From Prevotella sp. (lineage in GTDB: Bacteria; Bacteroidota; Bacteroidia; Bacteroidales; Bacteroidaceae): a stretch of 62,763 bases of DNA. Below are positions 25,705 to 36,325 of this stretch, one piece after another. Below the pieces are notes generated by a model. The model was not told the origin of the DNA. It searched no databases and saw nothing but the letters and a program-made list of their open reading frames with translations. Within the stretch, counting starts at the first letter, position 1, and each line of letters starts with the position of its first letter. The DNA lies in contig JAFSRY010000035.1 in assembly GCA_017445845.1 (NCBI GenBank), positions 1 to 62,763 of the forward strand. The letters run 5' to 3'. The position numbers and the translations under genes are program-made.

Positions 25705-26265
25705 TTATTCTTGTTGTCTTTTGTAGACGTAGATGCCGTAGTTGTTCTCGAGATAGAGGGAGTCTGCTCCAAGCTCAACAATGTCGAAGGTGTCTCGGTC
25801 GAAGAGCAGCTGACCGTTGAGAACCTTCCACGACGACCATGGGTTGGTTTCTGCCTGCACATGTGAACTGATGGTTCCTCCTTCCAGCACCTCGAAGTTC
25901 TTGTCTATGCTTTGCCATCGTCCCAACAGCGAGGTGAGGTTGATGATGAGTGATGCCCTTTGTTCTCCGTATTCGTCGGTGTCGGCAATGACGGCAATGC
26001 GGTCGCCGACCATCAGCCCTCCTCTGACCACCTGTTCTTCCTCGGTGTTGTAGTTATAGACCAATGTATCGCCGTCGTTAGTGATGAGTTCGAGCGAATG
26101 CATGGAGGTGCCTTCACCACAGACACCATAGCGTGTGGAGTCGATGGTTTCCTGTTGCTCTTCGTCGCCGATAGTTTCGGCTGGTTGGTGGCGCGGTGAT
26201 GGTTGGCAGGCGATGACCAGTCCTAAGGCTGCCATACCCCATAATGAATGAAATGATTTTTTCAT
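25705..26265 (-). CDS. Lipocalin-like lipoprotein of unknown function
   Basis: A 186-aa protein (from the ATG at 26265, MKKSFHSLWG) with a lipobox ending in VIAC. The mature part is beta-rich: a segment with GDTLVYNYN and VGDRIAVIAD, and a C-terminal lipocalin-like part (LLGRWQSI ... DSLYLENNYGIYVYK). The upstream ATG at 26295 adds ten residues overlapping mazG and spoils the signal peptide, so it was not used. Sits between mazG and rnz with 2-nt spacings on each side. Confidence 0.7.
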   Translation of the reverse strand: MKKSFHSLWGMAALGLVIACQPSPRHQPAETIGDEEQQETIDSTRYGVCGEGTSMHSLELITNDGDTLVYNYNTEEEQVVRGGLMVGDRIAVIADTDEYGEQRASLIINLTSLLGRWQSIDKNFEVLEGGTISSHVQAETNPWSSWKVLNGQLLFDRDTFDIVELGADSLYLENNYGIYVYKRQQE

Positions 26266-26267
26266 AT

Positions 26268-27119
26268 TTATTCTTTTGCTTTGGCTTCTTCCCAAAGTGC
26301 ATCCATCTCCGCCAAAGTCATTTCTGTCAACGGCTTTCCGATGCGGATAGAATGTTCTTCGACGTAGTTGAACCTTCTGATGAACTTCTGATTGGTCATC
26401 TCCAGGGCGTTATCAGGATTGAGTTTGTAGAGGCGTGCGGCATTAATGACCGAGAAAAGGAAGTCGCCCAGTTCCTGCGTCGATTTCTCTTTGTCTTCGC
26501 GGTTGAGTTCGGCTTCCAGCTCAGCCAATTCCTCGTGCACCTTGGCCCATACGTCCTGCTTGTCTTCCCAGTCGAATCCTACGTTGCGGGCTTTGTCCTG
26601 AATGCGGTAGGCTTTGATGAGGCTGGGTAACGCATTGGGTACGCCCGAAAGTACGCGTTTGTTGCCGTCCTTTTCCTTCAGCTTTATCTGTTCCCAGTTC
26701 TGTAGGACTTGCGTTACGGTGATGTCTTTCTGTTGGTCCTGATTAGCCGACTCATCCGGTTGATAGGGCAGAGGCTTGGGGTCTTTGGCTCCTACCTGTG
26801 AGGGGTGGTAGACATGTGGATGTCGGAAGATGAGCTTGTCAGCCGATCGGTTGCATACGTCGGCAATGTCGAATTCTTCTTGTTCCTCGCCGATTTTGGC
26901 GTAGAAACAAATGTGTAGCAGTACGTCGCCCAGCTCTTTGCAAATTTCGTTTTTATCGTCCTTCATCAGCGCATCGGCCAACTCGAAAGTTTCTTCAATG
27001 GTGTTCGGACGGAGGCTCTCGTTGGTTTGTTTGCGGTCCCACGGGCATTTCTCTCTGAGGGCGTCGAGCACGTCCAGATAACGGCCGAAGGCGGCCATCT
27101 TTTCTTCTCTTGTATGCAT
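26268..27119 (-). CDS. mazG: Nucleoside triphosphate pyrophosphohydrolase
   Basis: A 283-aa MazG protein with two alpha-NTP pyrophosphohydrolase halves. The N-terminal one has CPWDRKQTNESLRPNTIEETFE and KELGDVLLHICFYA (EExxE...ExxD metal sites), the second has EELAELEAELNREDKEKSTQELGD. The enzyme hydrolyses NTPs to NMPs and cleans the pool. First gene of the mazG-lipoprotein-rnz operon; a -7 box TACTTTTG lies at 27139-27146 on the minus strand. Confidence 0.95.
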   Translation of the reverse strand: MHTREEKMAAFGRYLDVLDALREKCPWDRKQTNESLRPNTIEETFELADALMKDDKNEICKELGDVLLHICFYAKIGEEQEEFDIADVCNRSADKLIFRHPHVYHPSQVGAKDPKPLPYQPDESANQDQQKDITVTQVLQNWEQIKLKEKDGNKRVLSGVPNALPSLIKAYRIQDKARNVGFDWEDKQDVWAKVHEELAELEAELNREDKEKSTQELGDFLFSVINAARLYKLNPDNALEMTNQKFIRRFNYVEEHSIRIGKPLTEMTLAEMDALWEEAKAKE

Positions 27120-27138
27120 ATTTCTTTAAATTATGTTG

Positions 27139-27146
27139 CAAAAGTA
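27139..27146 (-). promoter_or_regulatory. -7 box for mazG
   Basis: TACTTTTG on the minus strand 19 nt upstream of the mazG ATG; no good -33 TTTG at 20 nt. Confidence 0.4.
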
Positions 27147-27168
27147 CTAATTTTTAATGGAAAATGAG

Positions 27169-27176
27169 TAACTTTG
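27169..27176 (+). promoter_or_regulatory. -7 box for valS
   Basis: TAACTTTG followed by GC, 45 nt before the valS ATG. The -33 position shows no TTTG, so only the -7 half is well matched. It is divergent from the mazG box. Confidence 0.5.
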
Positions 27177-27221
27177 CACCGTTTTTTACACGCGTACTCA
27201 ATATAAAATTAAAAATACATC

Positions 27222-29930
27222 ATGGAATTAGCAAGCAAATACGACCCGAAAGAGGTTGAAGGAAAATGGTATCAGTATTGGTTGGACCACAAATTATTTT
27301 CGAGTAAGCCCGACGGACGCGAGCCCTACACAATCGTGATTCCTCCGCCCAATGTGACCGGTGTGCTCCATATGGGTCACATGCTCAACAACACCATTCA
27401 GGATATCTTGGTTCGCCGCGCCCGTATGGAAGGCAAGAACGCTTGTTGGGTTCCGGGCACCGACCATGCTTCTATTGCAACAGAGGCTAAGGTGGTAAAG
27501 AAACTTGCCGAACAGGGTATCAAGAAGCACGACCTGACCCGCGAGCAGTTCCTCGAACATGCCTGGGACTGGACGCACGAACATGGCGGCATCATCCTGA
27601 AGCAGTTGCGTCGTCTCGGTGCCAGCTGCGACTGGGACCGTACGGCCTTCACGATGGACGAGAAGCGTTCGGAGAGTGTCATCAAGGTCTTTGTCGACCT
27701 CTACAATAAAGGTCTCATCTATCGTGGACTGCGCATGGTCAACTGGGACCCGAAGGCTCTCACCGCCCTTTCAACTGAGGAGGTCATCTATAAAGAAGAG
27801 CAGAGCCATCTGTTCCACCTTAAATATTATGTTGACGGATTAGACCATCTGGACAATCAGGAAGAGTTGAAGAATGAAGGCAACATCATTCATAAGGATG
27901 CGAAAGGCTATTATGCCGTTGTCGCTACAACACGTCCGGAGACCATCATGGGTGATACCGCCATGTGTATTAATCCGAAAGACCCCAAGAACCAGTGGTT
28001 GAAGGGACGGAGAGTCATCGTACCCCTTGTGGGCCGCGTCATCCCTGTCATCGAAGACCGGTATGTCGACATCGAGTTCGGTACGGGTTGCTTGAAGGTG
28101 ACCCCTGCTCATGACACCAACGACTATATGCTTGGCAAGACCCACAATCTGGAAACCATCGACATCTTTAATCCCGACGGCACCATCTCCGAGCAGAGTC
28201 CTCTCTACGTCGGCATGGACCGTATGGACTGCCGCAAGCAGATTGCAAAGGACCTTCAGGAAGCCTGTCTGATGGAGAAGATCGAGGACTATACCAATAA
28301 AGTGGGCTATTCAGAACGCAACCCCGATACCGCCATTGAGCCCCGCCTCTCGATGCAGTGGTTCCTTTCGATGAAGCACTTTGCCGACATCGCACTGCCC
28401 CCCGTGATGAACGACGAACTGAAGTTCTATCCTGCCAAATACAAGAACACTTATAAGAATTGGCTGGAGAACATCCAAGACTGGTGTATCTCGCGCCAGC
28501 TTTGGTGGGGCCATCGCATTCCTGCCTATTATTACAATGAGGCAGGCGACTTCGTCGTTGCCGAGACCCGCGAGAAGGCACTCTTGCTGGCTCAGGAGAA
28601 AGACCCGACGGTGACCGATGCCGATTTGCGTCAGGATGAAGACGCCCTCGATACATGGTTTTCTTCCTGGCTATGGCCCATCTCCCTCTTCGACGGCATC
28701 AACAACCCCGGCAACGAAGAGATTAAATACTACTATCCCACTGCCGACCTCGTGACCGGTCCCGACATCATCTTCTTCTGGGTTGCCCGTATGATTATGG
28801 CTGGCTATGAGTATATTGGCGATATGCCTTTCAAGCATGTCTATTTCACGGGTATCGTTCGTGATAAACTCGGACGTAAGATGTCGAAGTCGCTGGGCAA
28901 CTCGCCCGATCCTATCGAACTCATCGAGAAGTTCGGTGCCGATGGTGTGCGCATGGGCATGATGCTCTCGGCTCCTGCCGGCAATGACATCCTTTTCGAC
29001 GAATCGCTCTGCGAACAGGGTCGCAACTTCAATAATAAGATATGGAACGCCTTCCGTCTCGTCAAGGGCTGGCAGGTAAGCGATGACATCGAACAGACTG
29101 GGGCAGAGCAACTTGCTGTAAAGTGGTTTGAAGCCAAGTTGAAGGAAGTGGCAACCGAACTCGACGACTTGTTCTCCAAATACCGCATCTCTGAGGCACT
29201 CATGGCGGTCTATAAACTGTTCTGGGACGAGTTTTCCGGTTGGTATCTCGAGATGGTGAAGCCCGCCTATATCGACGGAAAGCAGCAGCCCATCAACACC
29301 AAGACCTACGAAGCCACACTCGATTTCTTCGACAAGCTGCTTAAGATGCTCCATCCCTTCATGCCGTTTATCACCGAAGAGCTCTGGCAGGCACTCTGCG
29401 AGCGCAAGGATGGCGAAAGCATCATGCGTCAGGAACTGAAGCTCAGTGCTCCGACAGAAGACGAGAAACTCCTGCTCGATAACGTGGAAACTATCAAGCA
29501 AGTGGTCAGTGGTGTGCGCACAGTCCGTGCCCAAAAGAACATCGCCAACAAGGAAAAGCTGACACTACAAGTGGTCAACTCACAACTGCTGGGACAGTAT
29601 GACGATGCCGTCGTGAAAATGGCAAACCTTGAAACTATTGTCTCAGTCAGTGAGAAAGACAGCACTGCCAGCACCTTTATGGTGGGCATGACGGAATATG
29701 CCATTCCGCTTGGTTCGCTGATTGACGTAGAGGCTGAAATCGAAAAGGCTGAAACGCAGCTGAAACATCTTGAGGGTTTCCTGCAGGGTGTGAAGAAAAA
29801 ACTCTCCAATGAGCGTTTCGTGCAGAATGCCCCAGAGGCCGTCGTTGCCCTCGAACGCAAAAAGCAGAGCGACGCAGAGGAAAAGATAGCTTCGCTCCGC
29901 GCCCTCCTCGACGAACTCAAGAAACAATAA
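27222..29930 (+). CDS. valS: Valyl-tRNA synthetase
   Basis: A 902-aa class I synthetase charging tRNA-Val. HIGH motif HMGH at 50-53 ([16 protein letters not shown]), KMSKS at 553-557, editing domain with [13 protein letters not shown], and a C-terminal coiled coil ([19 protein letters not shown]...) used for tRNA contact. Length is typical. Monocistronic: its own -7 box lies upstream and a hairpin terminator follows. Confidence 0.98.
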   Translation: MELASKYDPKEVEGKWYQYWLDHKLFSSKPDGREPYTIVIPPPNVTGVLHMGHMLNNTIQDILVRRARMEGKNACWVPGTDHASIATEAKVVKKLAEQGIKKHDLTREQFLEHAWDWTHEHGGIILKQLRRLGASCDWDRTAFTMDEKRSESVIKVFVDLYNKGLIYRGLRMVNWDPKALTALSTEEVIYKEEQSHLFHLKYYVDGLDHLDNQEELKNEGNIIHKDAKGYYAVVATTRPETIMGDTAMCINPKDPKNQWLKGRRVIVPLVGRVIPVIEDRYVDIEFGTGCLKVTPAHDTNDYMLGKTHNLETIDIFNPDGTISEQSPLYVGMDRMDCRKQIAKDLQEACLMEKIEDYTNKVGYSERNPDTAIEPRLSMQWFLSMKHFADIALPPVMNDELKFYPAKYKNTYKNWLENIQDWCISRQLWWGHRIPAYYYNEAGDFVVAETREKALLLAQEKDPTVTDADLRQDEDALDTWFSSWLWPISLFDGINNPGNEEIKYYYPTADLVTGPDIIFFWVARMIMAGYEYIGDMPFKHVYFTGIVRDKLGRKMSKSLGNSPDPIELIEKFGADGVRMGMMLSAPAGNDILFDESLCEQGRNFNNKIWNAFRLVKGWQVSDDIEQTGAEQLAVKWFEAKLKEVATELDDLFSKYRISEALMAVYKLFWDEFSGWYLEMVKPAYIDGKQQPINTKTYEATLDFFDKLLKMLHPFMPFITEELWQALCERKDGESIMRQELKLSAPTEDEKLLLDNVETIKQVVSGVRTVRAQKNIANKEKLTLQVVNSQLLGQYDDAVVKMANLETIVSVSEKDSTASTFMVGMTEYAIPLGSLIDVEAEIEKAETQLKHLEGFLQGVKKKLSNERFVQNAPEAVVALERKKQSDAEEKIASLRALLDELKKQ

Positions 29931-29993
29931 TTATTTCGGACAGCCTTATGGGCAGCAGCCCTGTTAAGGCATCTCCACAGGCGAGTCTAAAGT

Positions 29994-30036
29994 GCAGTCA
30001 CAGAGCCGGTTATGTGCCTTGTGACTGCCCTTTCTG
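29994..30036 (+). terminator. Terminator after valS
   Basis: A 9-bp stem GCAGTCACA (29994-30002) / TGTGACTGC (30020-30028) is followed by CCCTTTCTGTTTT. It ends just before repeat array B. Confidence 0.7.
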
Positions 30037-30039
30037 TTT

Positions 30040-30193
30040 TCTGAAATTTGTATCTCATAGAGGTATGCCTATTGCATGTTTGTGAGTATCGTGTTACTTA
30101 TATGAGGTAATCGTATTACTTGCAACAAGTACAAATCAGAGGTTTTGCTACCGACAATAAGAAAGCCTCGCAATACCACCGCCGAAACGAAGA
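30040..30193. repeat. 22-bp phased repeat array (array B, 7 units)
   Basis: Seven 22-nt units in one register between valS and recJ. Two have clear dyads: AGTATCGTGTTACT (30084 unit) and GTAATCGTATTAC (30106 unit). The first unit ends in TATC-tcataga exactly as the unit at 11601 in array A, and the last unit carries ACCGCCGAAACG at positions 7-18, the same positions as in the 11645 unit of array A. The fifth and sixth units are degenerate. Confidence 0.6.
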
Positions 30194-30247
30194 TTTGTGA
30201 TTTCTATTTGTCAACATATTAATTTTTCGTAAAAAGAAAAGGCAACT

Positions 30248-30279
30248 ATTGGGTGTTCGGATTATTTTCAGTAACTTTA
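30248..30279 (+). promoter_or_regulatory. Possible promoter of recJ-recQ
   Basis: ATTG (30248-30251), 20 nt, TAACTTTA (30272-30279): one mismatch per box. Leader of about 60 nt. Confidence 0.45.
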
Positions 30280-30346
30280 CACGCTAATTTGGGGAAATGT
30301 ACCCATATGGCGCCTGAAGACGAAAATAAAAAAAGAAAATATATAC

Positions 30347-32071
30347 ATGCAATTCAAATGGATTTACAAACCACTTACGCCCGAGGAGACGCTGACGGCG
30401 CAGGAGCTTGGTGAGAAACTGACCATCAGTCCCATTCTCGCCCAACTCCTGTTGCAACGGGGAATAAATACCGAGTCGGCAGCAAAGCGGTTCTTCCGGC
30501 CCCAGCTGGCTGACCTCATCAATCCGTTCCTAATGAAGGACATGGATTTGGCTGTAGACCGTCTGAACGATGCGATGGGGAGGAAGGAGCGCATCCTGGT
30601 CTATGGTGATTACGATGTGGACGGATGTACCGCCGTGGCGTTGGTCTACAAATTCCTGCAGCAGTTCTATTCAAACATCGACTATTACATTCCCGATCGC
30701 TACGACGAAGGCTACGGTATCAGCAAAAAGGGCCTGCAATATGCGCAGGAAACTGGTGTCAAACTCATCATTATCCTTGACTGTGGCATTAAGGCCGTCG
30801 ACGAGATAGCCTATGCCAAGTCGCTCGGCATCGACTTCATCATCTGCGACCATCATGTGCCCGACGAGGTGATGCCGCCTGCCGTCGCCATCCTCAACCC
30901 AAAGCGTGAGGATGACAGCTATCCTTTCAAGAACCTCTGTGGCTGTGGAGTCGGGTTTAAGTTGATGCAGGCCTTTGCCAAGAACAACGGCATCCCCTTC
31001 TCGCGGCTCATCCCACTGCTTGACTTCTGTGCCGTGAGTATTGCCGCCGACCTTGTGCCCGTTGTCGATGAAAACCGTATCCTGGCCTTCCACGGACTGA
31101 AACAGCTCAACCAGAACCCGAGCATCGGACTGAAGGCCATCATCGACATCTGCGGTCTGCAGGGAAGGGAACTGTCGATGTCTGACATCGTCTTCAAGAT
31201 CGGACCTCGCATTAATGCTTCGGGAAGAATGGAAAGCGGTAAGGAGAGTGTAGACCTCCTTGTAGAGCGAGACTTCTCTGTGGCCCTTAAACAGGCGGAG
31301 CACATTGATGAGTACAACGAACAGCGAAAGGATGTTGACCGGCAAGTGTCAGAAGAAGCCAACCAGATTGTCGAACGTATTGAGAGTCAGCGCCATCAGT
31401 CGTCCATCGTCCTCTACGATGAAGGTTGGAAGAAGGGCGTCATCGGCATTGTCGCATCGCGAATGACAGAAATATATTTCCGTCCGACTGTCGTGCTGAC
31501 CCGCGACGGCGATTATGCCACGGGGTCAGCCCGATCCATCGCAGGTTTCGACATCTATTCAGCCATTAAGAGCTGTCGCGACCTGCTGGTCAATTTCGGC
31601 GGTCATACCTATGCCTGTGGACTGACCCTGCGCTGGGATGACATCCCGGAGTTCCGCCGCCGTTTCCAGAAATATGTCGATGACCATATTCAGCCTGAAC
31701 AGACCGAGGCGAATCTCAGCATTGATGCCGTCGTCGACTTCAAAGACATCACTAAACGACTCTATGCCGACTTGAAGCGTTTTGCTCCTTTTGGGCCGGA
31801 CAACCCCAAACCAATGTTTGCGACGCTGAACGTCTATGACTACGGAACCTCGAAAGTCGTTGGCCGCGACCAAGAGCATATCAAACTTGAACTGGTCGAC
31901 TCGAAGTCGAGCAACGTCCTTAGCGGCATCGCTTTCGGACAAAGCCAATCGGCACGGTATATCAAGTCGAAGCGGGCCTTCGACATTGCCTACACGCTTG
32001 AGGAGAATGTCTTCAAACGAGGTATGGTGCAGCTGCAGATTGAGGACATCAGACCCTCTGAGAGTGAGTGA
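30347..32071 (+). CDS. recJ: Single-stranded-DNA-specific exonuclease RecJ
   Basis: A 574-aa 5'-3' exonuclease of the DHH family used in RecF-pathway recombination and mismatch repair. Metal motifs: DYDVDG at 88-93, DCGIKAVDEI and DHH at 167-169, and the DHHA1 segment RSIAGFDIYSAIKSC...GGHTYACGLTL. Its stop overlaps the recQ start (TGATG), which couples the exonuclease to the helicase it functionally partners. Confidence 0.97.
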   Translation: MQFKWIYKPLTPEETLTAQELGEKLTISPILAQLLLQRGINTESAAKRFFRPQLADLINPFLMKDMDLAVDRLNDAMGRKERILVYGDYDVDGCTAVALVYKFLQQFYSNIDYYIPDRYDEGYGISKKGLQYAQETGVKLIIILDCGIKAVDEIAYAKSLGIDFIICDHHVPDEVMPPAVAILNPKREDDSYPFKNLCGCGVGFKLMQAFAKNNGIPFSRLIPLLDFCAVSIAADLVPVVDENRILAFHGLKQLNQNPSIGLKAIIDICGLQGRELSMSDIVFKIGPRINASGRMESGKESVDLLVERDFSVALKQAEHIDEYNEQRKDVDRQVSEEANQIVERIESQRHQSSIVLYDEGWKKGVIGIVASRMTEIYFRPTVVLTRDGDYATGSARSIAGFDIYSAIKSCRDLLVNFGGHTYACGLTLRWDDIPEFRRRFQKYVDDHIQPEQTEANLSIDAVVDFKDITKRLYADLKRFAPFGPDNPKPMFATLNVYDYGTSKVVGRDQEHIKLELVDSKSSNVLSGIAFGQSQSARYIKSKRAFDIAYTLEENVFKRGMVQLQIEDIRPSESE

Positions 32072-34032
32072 TGGAAAAACAGAATGAGTATTTGCTGAAG
32101 AAGTACTTCGGTTACGACTCTTTCCGAGGCATTCAGCGTGACATCATCGAAAGTATCTGTTCCCGTCGCGACACGGTGGGTCTGATGCCGACGGGCGGAG
32201 GAAAAAGTATCTGCTTTCAGATACCCGCCTTGTCAATGGAGGGTGTGTGCATCGTCATTACCCCACTCATCGCCTTGATGAAAGATCAGGTGATGCACTT
32301 GCGTCGACGTGGCATTCAAGCCACTGCCATCTACTCGGGAATGACCCGGACGGAGACCATCACTGCTCTTGAGAATGCCATCTTCGGTGGAGTGAAGATT
32401 CTTTATATCTCGCCAGAGCGCATTGGTTCGGAACTCTTTCAAAACAAGCTGAGACGCATCAAGGTGAGCTTCATCACCGTTGACGAAGCTCACTGTATCT
32501 CACAGTGGGGCTATGACTTCCGACCGTCATATCTTCACATCGTCGACATCCGGAAGATGAAGCCCGACGCCCCGGTGCTGGCGCTGACAGCAACAGCCAC
32601 ACTGGATGTCCTTGATGACATCATCGATAAGTTACAGCGACCCTCAGACAATTCTTCGGAGGGAATGGTGGCTGAGGACTTCCCTGACAGAGGCTTCCGC
32701 GTCTTCCGAATGAGTTTTGAGCGTAAAAACCTTTCCTATGTAGTCCGAACAGCCTCCGACAAATATTCGGAGTTGACAAAAATACTATCTGCCGTGCCTG
32801 GCACATCCATCGTCTACGTCCGTTCACGAGAGAAGACGAAGGAAGTGGCTCAGTTGCTGACGAAGGATGGCATCAGTGCCACATACTATCATGCAGGCCT
32901 GAACCATGAGCTCAGAGATGCACGACAGAAAGAATGGCAAGACAGCAAGGTGCGCGTCATAGTCGCCACCAATGCTTTCGGTATGGGCATCGACAAACCC
33001 GATGTTCGCACGGTCATCCACTTGGATTGTCCCGACTCACCCGAAGCCTATTTCCAAGAAGCAGGACGTGCCGGCCGTGACGGAAAGAAAGCCTATGCCG
33101 TCTTGCTTTATGACACCAGTGACGGCAATAAACTCCATCGTCGTATCGCCGAGAATTATCCCGAGCGCGAGTATATCAAGAAGGTTTATGACAACCTTGG
33201 CTCTTACTATCAGATTGGTGTCGGAAGCGGTTACGGACATGTCTTTGCCTTCAACATCATGGAGTTCTGCCATTGTTTTCATCATAATACCATTCTTCTG
33301 GAGTCAGCACTGAAGCTGTTGCAGCAGGCTGGTTACATCGAATATAATCCTGACCCGGACAATGCAGCGAGGCTCAAGTTCATCCTCGAACGCGACGAAT
33401 TATACCGGCTCAACAGCCTTACGCCCGAGGAAGATAAAGTCGTCACGGCACTGTTGCGCAACTATGGAGGGCTCTTTGTCGATTTCGTCTATATCAATGA
33501 GGCCTTAATCTGTAAGGAAACGGGACTCAGTCCTGTCGGTCTCTATCAGCTGCTCAAAGGACTCGGTCAACGACGCATCCTTACCTATATCCCTCAGCGT
33601 AAGACACCCTATATTACCTATCTGCAAAACAGGGAAGATGGTGAACGCGTCGTCATTCCTGCCTCCATCTACGAAGACCGACGACAACAATATGTCAGGC
33701 GTATAGAGGCGATGATGACGTATGCTACAGCCAAAAACATCTGCAGGAGTTCCTTCTTTTTGAACTACTTCGGCGAAAAGCTGCCCAATGACTATCATTG
33801 TGGGCAGTGCGACGTATGTATTGAGCAAAAGAAGACAGAGACAGAAAGACTGAAGGAGACGGCAGCGGTCGAAGAACAGATTCTTGCTGCCCTTGCCGAT
33901 GGGAAAGAGCATTCCCTTGAGGAATTCAACAGACTCCCGATACCTTCTCCATTGCTTTACGAAGCCCTTCATGCCTTGCAGCTTGAAGAGAAGATAGGAG
34001 TTGACGCCCTGAAGGTAAAGATTGTCGTTTAG
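32071..34032 (+). CDS. recQ: ATP-dependent DNA helicase RecQ
   Basis: A 653-aa superfamily 2 3'-5' helicase. Walker A TGGGKS at 41-46, DEAH at 138-141 (VDEAHCISQWGYDFR), motif VI QEAGRAGRDG, and the zinc-binding RQC segment with a Cys cluster ending CGQCDVC near residue 590. The start ATG at 32071 overlaps the recJ TGA; an in-frame GTG at 32068 is less likely. The C-terminus is short, apparently without an HRDC domain. Confidence 0.96.
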   Translation: MEKQNEYLLKKYFGYDSFRGIQRDIIESICSRRDTVGLMPTGGGKSICFQIPALSMEGVCIVITPLIALMKDQVMHLRRRGIQATAIYSGMTRTETITALENAIFGGVKILYISPERIGSELFQNKLRRIKVSFITVDEAHCISQWGYDFRPSYLHIVDIRKMKPDAPVLALTATATLDVLDDIIDKLQRPSDNSSEGMVAEDFPDRGFRVFRMSFERKNLSYVVRTASDKYSELTKILSAVPGTSIVYVRSREKTKEVAQLLTKDGISATYYHAGLNHELRDARQKEWQDSKVRVIVATNAFGMGIDKPDVRTVIHLDCPDSPEAYFQEAGRAGRDGKKAYAVLLYDTSDGNKLHRRIAENYPEREYIKKVYDNLGSYYQIGVGSGYGHVFAFNIMEFCHCFHHNTILLESALKLLQQAGYIEYNPDPDNAARLKFILERDELYRLNSLTPEEDKVVTALLRNYGGLFVDFVYINEALICKETGLSPVGLYQLLKGLGQRRILTYIPQRKTPYITYLQNREDGERVVIPASIYEDRRQQYVRRIEAMMTYATAKNICRSSFFLNYFGEKLPNDYHCGQCDVCIEQKKTETERLKETAAVEEQILAALADGKEHSLEEFNRLPIPSPLLYEALHALQLEEKIGVDALKVKIVV

Positions 34033-34121
34033 GTAATGAGTCGTTTTGTCGTTTAGGGAAGTTACCCAAATCTTTCTGAATCACAAAACCATCAAACGAC
34101 CCAAAAAACTTGAGGTTTCCT

Positions 34122-34152
34122 TTTGCCGTTTGCTCACTTATTCGTAACTTTG
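34122..34152 (+). promoter_or_regulatory. Promoter of pgi
   Basis: TTTG (34122-34125), 19 nt, TAACTTTG (34145-34152), about 50 nt before the pgi ATG. Confidence 0.75.
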
Positions 34153-34203
34153 CAGCAAAGAAAAAATATATAAATAATAGAATATCATAATTATAATAAG
34201 AAA

Positions 34204-35550
34204 ATGAAGAAGATTACACTTGACATTACAAAGGCCGCATGTTTCCTCGGCGAAGGAGCAGTGAAGGCTTATGAACCCAAAGTGAAAGAGGCACAGCAGG
34301 CTCTCGAGGCCGGCACATGTCCCGGTAACGATTTCCTTGGCTGGCTCCATCTGCCCAGCAGCATAACCCCTGCTTTCCTCGACGAAGTGCAGGCTGTTGC
34401 CGACACCCTCCGCGCTAAGTGCGAGGTGGTCGTCGTCGCCGGTATCGGTGGAAGCTATCTCGGTGCCCGTGCCGTCATCGAAGCCCTTGGCAAGTCTTTC
34501 GGAGCAGAAAAGACCCCCGAAGTTCTCTTTGCCGGCAACAACATCGGAGAGGACTATCTGTTTGAACTCACGGAGTATCTGAAGACGAAGAAGTTTGGCG
34601 TCATCAACATCTCAAAGTCGGGAACGACCACCGAGACCGCCCTTACCTTCCGTCTTTTGAAGAAGCAGTGTGAGGCTCAGCGCGGTAAGGCCGAGGCTAA
34701 GGAAGTAATCGTTGCCGTCACCGATGCCGTGAAGGGTGCTGCCCGTTCGTGTGCTACGAAGGAAGGCTATAAGACCTTTGTCATTCCCGACAATGTGGGT
34801 GGCCGTTTCTCAGTGCTCACTCCCGTAGGTTTGCTGCCCATTGCCATTGCCGGTTTCGACATCAAAGCCCTTGTTCTGGGTGCTCAGGACATGGAAAAGG
34901 CTACGGCTCCCAGCGTTCCCTTCGAGGAAAACATAGCCGCACAGTATGCAGCCGTCCGTAATGCCCTCTACAATGAAGGTGGGAAGAAGATTGAAATCAT
35001 GGTGAACTATCAACCCAAGCTGCATTTCATTGCTGAATGGTGGAAGCAACTCTACGGTGAGTCGGAAGGTAAGGAGAACAAGGGTATCTTCCCGGCATCG
35101 TGCGACTTTACCACTGACCTTCACTCCATGGGGCAATGGATACAGGAAGGCGAGCGTTCCATCTTCGAGACCGTCATCAGCATTGAACAGCCGAACCATC
35201 GCGTCGACTTCCCCTTCGATGAAGAGAATCTTGACGGACTGAACTTCCTTGCCGGCAAACGTGTGGACGAAGTGAACAAGATGGCGGAATTGGGAACCCG
35301 TCTGGCCCATGTCGACGGTGGCGTGCCCAACATTCTTCTTTCTGTTCCCGTGCTCGATGAATATTACATCGGCCAGTTGCTTTACTTCTTCGAAATCGGT
35401 TGCGGCATCAGCGGAAACATTCTGGGTGTGAACCCCTTCAACCAACCTGGTGTTGAGGCCTATAAGAAGAATATGTTCGCTTTGCTCAACAAGCCTGGCT
35501 ACGAGGTCGAGAGCAAGGCCATACAGGAAAGATTGAAAAGCGAAAAGTGA
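34204..35550 (+). CDS. pgi: Glucose-6-phosphate isomerase
   Basis: A 448-aa enzyme interconverting glucose-6-phosphate and fructose-6-phosphate. Sugar-phosphate-binding motifs [16 protein letters not shown] and [16 protein letters not shown], and the family signature [19 protein letters not shown] are present. The short form (about 450 aa) is the usual bacterial Bacillus-like type. Own promoter; its stop overlaps the GTG start of the following HAD gene. Confidence 0.97.
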   Translation: MKKITLDITKAACFLGEGAVKAYEPKVKEAQQALEAGTCPGNDFLGWLHLPSSITPAFLDEVQAVADTLRAKCEVVVVAGIGGSYLGARAVIEALGKSFGAEKTPEVLFAGNNIGEDYLFELTEYLKTKKFGVINISKSGTTTETALTFRLLKKQCEAQRGKAEAKEVIVAVTDAVKGAARSCATKEGYKTFVIPDNVGGRFSVLTPVGLLPIAIAGFDIKALVLGAQDMEKATAPSVPFEENIAAQYAAVRNALYNEGGKKIEIMVNYQPKLHFIAEWWKQLYGESEGKENKGIFPASCDFTTDLHSMGQWIQEGERSIFETVISIEQPNHRVDFPFDEENLDGLNFLAGKRVDEVNKMAELGTRLAHVDGGVPNILLSVPVLDEYYIGQLLYFFEIGCGISGNILGVNPFNQPGVEAYKKNMFALLNKPGYEVESKAIQERLKSEK

Positions 35551-36317
35551 AGATTGAAGAGAAAGCCCCATCCCGACACTCCTCAAAAGAGGAGGGAGTT
35601 CCATTTGATTTCAAACATCATGATAGTCTCCCTCCTCCCTTAGGGACGGGATGGGCTTGTGCCCTTTTCGACATGGATGGTGTGCTGTATGACAGTATGC
35701 CCCTTCATACCGTAGCATGGATAGAGGCCATGTCGAAATTCGGCATCCGCATGACCGCCCACGACTCATATATGACAGAGGGGCAGCGTGGTGTCGACAC
35801 CATTCGGCAGATGGTGTGCCAGCAGCAGGGTAGGGACATCACCGAACAGGAGGCGCAGGCCATGTACGATGAAAAAGCCAGACTGTTCCATCTGATGCCC
35901 GAGGCTCCCATCATCGACGGTGTCATTGACTTGATGCAGATGCTCAAGTCCGACGGTCTGCAGATATGCATCGTCACCGGAAGTGCCCAGCGGCCCCTCA
36001 TCAGTAGGTTGACACGCGACTTCGGAGCCTTTGTCGACGAAGAGCATATCGTGACAGCCTATGATGTCGCTCATGGGAAACCTGCACCAGAGCCTTATCT
36101 GAAAGGACTCCAGAAGGCTGGTTGCGCCCATCCCGAGCAAGGCATCGTTATAGAGAATGCCCCAATGGGCATCCGTGCAGGTGTTGCCGCAGGCTGTTTC
36201 ACCATTGCCGTCAACAGCGGTCCGTTACCCGATGAAGTCCTGCTCGCCGAAAAGCCCAATCTACTTTTCCATAGCATTCGTGAACTCTGCGATAAGTTGA
36301 AAACTTATAACTCCTGA
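35547..36317 (+). CDS. HAD-superfamily phosphatase (beta-phosphoglucomutase-like) with repeat-derived N-terminus
   Basis: A 256-aa HAD subfamily IA protein: nucleophile motif [10 protein letters not shown] (Asp42, Asp44), VTGS for motif [11 protein letters not shown] for motif III and [13 protein letters not shown] for motif IV, as in beta-phosphoglucomutase and sugar phosphatases. The only start consistent with the frame is GTG at 35547, overlapping the pgi stop (GTGA). Residues about 5-37 are encoded by a GC-rich inverted-repeat element and do not look like HAD sequence; the family normally starts just before ALFDMDG. Context with pgi suggests a hexose-phosphate role, but substrate is unknown. 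Confidence 0.85.
   Translation: MKIEEKAPSRHSSKEEGVPFDFKHHDSLPPPLGTGWACALFDMDGVLYDSMPLHTVAWIEAMSKFGIRMTAHDSYMTEGQRGVDTIRQMVCQQQGRDITEQEAQAMYDEKARLFHLMPEAPIIDGVIDLMQMLKSDGLQICIVTGSAQRPLISRLTRDFGAFVDEEHIVTAYDVAHGKPAPEPYLKGLQKAGCAHPEQGIVIENAPMGIRAGVAAGCFTIAVNSGPLPDEVLLAEKPNLLFHSIRELCDKLKTYNS
35566..35655. repeat. Inverted-repeat element inside the 5' end of the HAD gene
   Basis: Outer arms CCCATCCCG / CGGGATGGG (35567-35575 and 35647-35655) and inner arms GAGGAGGGAG (35589-35598) / CTCCCTCCTC (35628-35637) flank an AT-richer loop. The element keeps the reading frame open and supplies the odd N-terminus of the HAD protein. Confidence 0.75.
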
Positions 36318-36325
36318 CTCCTCCT

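Noticed and set aside
28671-29534. 287-codon minus-strand frame
   Set aside because: Antisense of valS, which has complete synthetase motifs on the plus strand.
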